Made by a program: the position numbers and the translations under genes | Shown: in pieces, positions 6,487-7,067 of the stretch | How positions within the stretch are numbered: position 1 is the stretch's first letter | Layout: every line of letters begins with the position of its first letter | Assembly (NCBI GenBank): GCA_003520315.1 | Contig: DOVA01000127.1 | Location: 1,370 to 8,436 of the forward strand | DNA length: 7,067 bases | Direction of reading: 5' to 3' | From: Rikenellaceae bacterium | GTDB taxonomy: Bacteria > Bacteroidota > Bacteroidia > Bacteroidales > UBA932 | The notes under the pieces: generated by a model | Database searches by the model: none | What the model saw: the letters and a program-made list of their open reading frames with translations, nothing else | What the model was told of the DNA's origin: nothing

Positions 6487-7067
6487 TTAATTATTGGTAG
6501 TAATTTTAAGATTATATTTGGCCATCAAAAGCTCCACTTCATGTCTTGCTCTGGTAACTCTTGCTCCATCCAACTGATTCATCTCATGCATAAGTTCCGA
6601 AACAGAGATAATGCCTTCACTCTGTTTTATCTCAGCAGCAGTGAGAATTCTCTCTCGCAACGAAATAATTTCGTCGTCCCTCCTAAGCAATTCGGCTATC
6701 TTATCGATTTCTTCAGATTGAATAATTACCTGAAGATTAGTGTTATAAATGAAAGCATCCCTTGTATTCTCAATTCTTTTTTTATTTATATCAATCATAT
6801 TTAGTTCATTTTTTCTTGTATAAAGTCCACCTAAACTCCAGACAGCCTTAACACCTGCTATATAAAATGGAGAAAACTGATTTTCCAACATATTAAGTCC
6901 CGGACGTCCATATCCTGCCTGAAAATAAAGACCAAATCGAGGTCTAAGCTGTGACCTGACCATTCCTGCTTGTGTGTCGAGCAATTTACTTTGATTAGCC
7001 ATTACTGACAATTCAGGCCTTTTTATCTCTTTTGAAACTGTTAAATGTTGTGGCACTTCGAAAGTTG
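6487..7067 (-). CDS. TolC-family outer-membrane efflux protein, C-terminal part
   Basis: The frame is open to the right edge of the window. Upstream of the GTG at 7054-7056 the codons still read T-F-E, so the gene starts outside and only about 193 C-terminal residues of a typical 430-480 are present. They cover most of the second OEP repeat. An outer-membrane beta-strand pair (RPRFGLYFQAGYGRPGLNML, then FYIAGVKAVWSLGGLYTRKN) is followed by long periplasmic helices. The closing segment EGIISVSELMHEMNQLDGAR...VELLMAKYNLKI is typical of the family's last helix. This protein would form the trimeric outer-membrane exit duct for the pump encoded by the following genes. It is the most upstream visible gene of the operon; the promoter, signal peptide and any regulator lie beyond the edge. 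Confidence 0.92.
   Translation of the reverse strand, partial: TFEVPQHLTVSKEIKRPELSVMANQSKLLDTQAGMVRSQLRPRFGLYFQAGYGRPGLNMLENQFSPFYIAGVKAVWSLGGLYTRKNELNMIDINKKRIENTRDAFIYNTNLQVIIQSEEIDKIAELLRRDDEIISLRERILTAAEIKQSEGIISVSELMHEMNQLDGARVTRARHEVELLMAKYNLKITTNN

Larger units (their letters stand above)
1635..7067 (-). other. Tripartite ABC efflux operon (tolC - adaptor - ATPase - ATPase - permease - permease)
   Basis: Six genes run in one direction with junctions of 16 bases, a 1-base overlap (TAATG), 11, 4 and 1 bases, so co-transcription and coupled translation are very likely. The gene set matches the E. coli YbhGFSR exporter, except that the two halves of the YbhF ATPase are separate genes and a dedicated TolC gene is included. 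No internal promoter or terminator is evident between these genes. E. coli YbhFSR has been linked to drug and cation export, but that substrate range should not be transferred to this system without data. Confidence 0.88.

Noticed and set aside
1..7067. Mobile elements, CRISPR arrays, tRNA/rRNA genes, riboswitches, defence systems
   Set aside because: No transposase or integrase motifs, spaced repeats, RNA-gene signatures or nuclease/toxin motifs were seen by eye. Genes fill the window with no gap above 40 bases, leaving little room for such elements.

Overview
The window is AT-rich bacterial DNA, most likely from the phylum Bacteroidota and plausibly Bacteroidales. This rests on recalled protein families: a LruC/DUF4842-type surface protein, ABC ATPase and adaptor sequences of Bacteroidota flavour, and a TANNTTTG-like promoter box. 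Ribosome binding sites are not recognisable in front of most starts. No composition statistic or database search was run.

Layout: bases 1-978 (+ strand) hold the 3' part of a gene for a secreted LruC-domain protein; its start lies off the left edge. Everything else is on the minus strand and reads right to left. Bases 7067-6487 are the C-terminal part of a TolC-family outer-membrane channel, cut by the right edge. Next come a lipoprotein HlyD/YbhG-type periplasmic adaptor (6470-5556), two separate ABC ATPases (5556-4636 and 4624-3863), two ABC-2 type permeases (3858-2728 and 2726-1635), and a small secreted protein of unknown function (1595-987). The last gene ends 8 bases from the end of the LruC gene, so the two are convergent. 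Coding density is very high and there is no gap longer than 40 bases.

The six minus-strand genes from tolC to the second permease form a tightly packed operon, with junctions of 16, -1, 11, 4 and 1 bases. Together they encode a complete tripartite ABC efflux machine of the YbhGFSR type: two ATPases drive a two-permease inner-membrane exporter, the adaptor bridges the periplasm, and the TolC channel opens the outer membrane. The substrate cannot be read from the sequence. The operon promoter and any regulator, often a TetR-family gene in such loci, would lie beyond the right edge.

The system is a known type, and I see no convincing new biological system. The most informative detail is that the two ATPases have complementary defects. 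One keeps the Q-loop Gln and H-loop His but has a divergent signature (LPLGWKQ). The other has a good signature (LSGGMKQ) but lacks the Gln and His. This predicts an obligate heterodimer with one catalytic and one degenerate ATP site. The uncharacterised secreted protein at the end of the operon is the main unknown.
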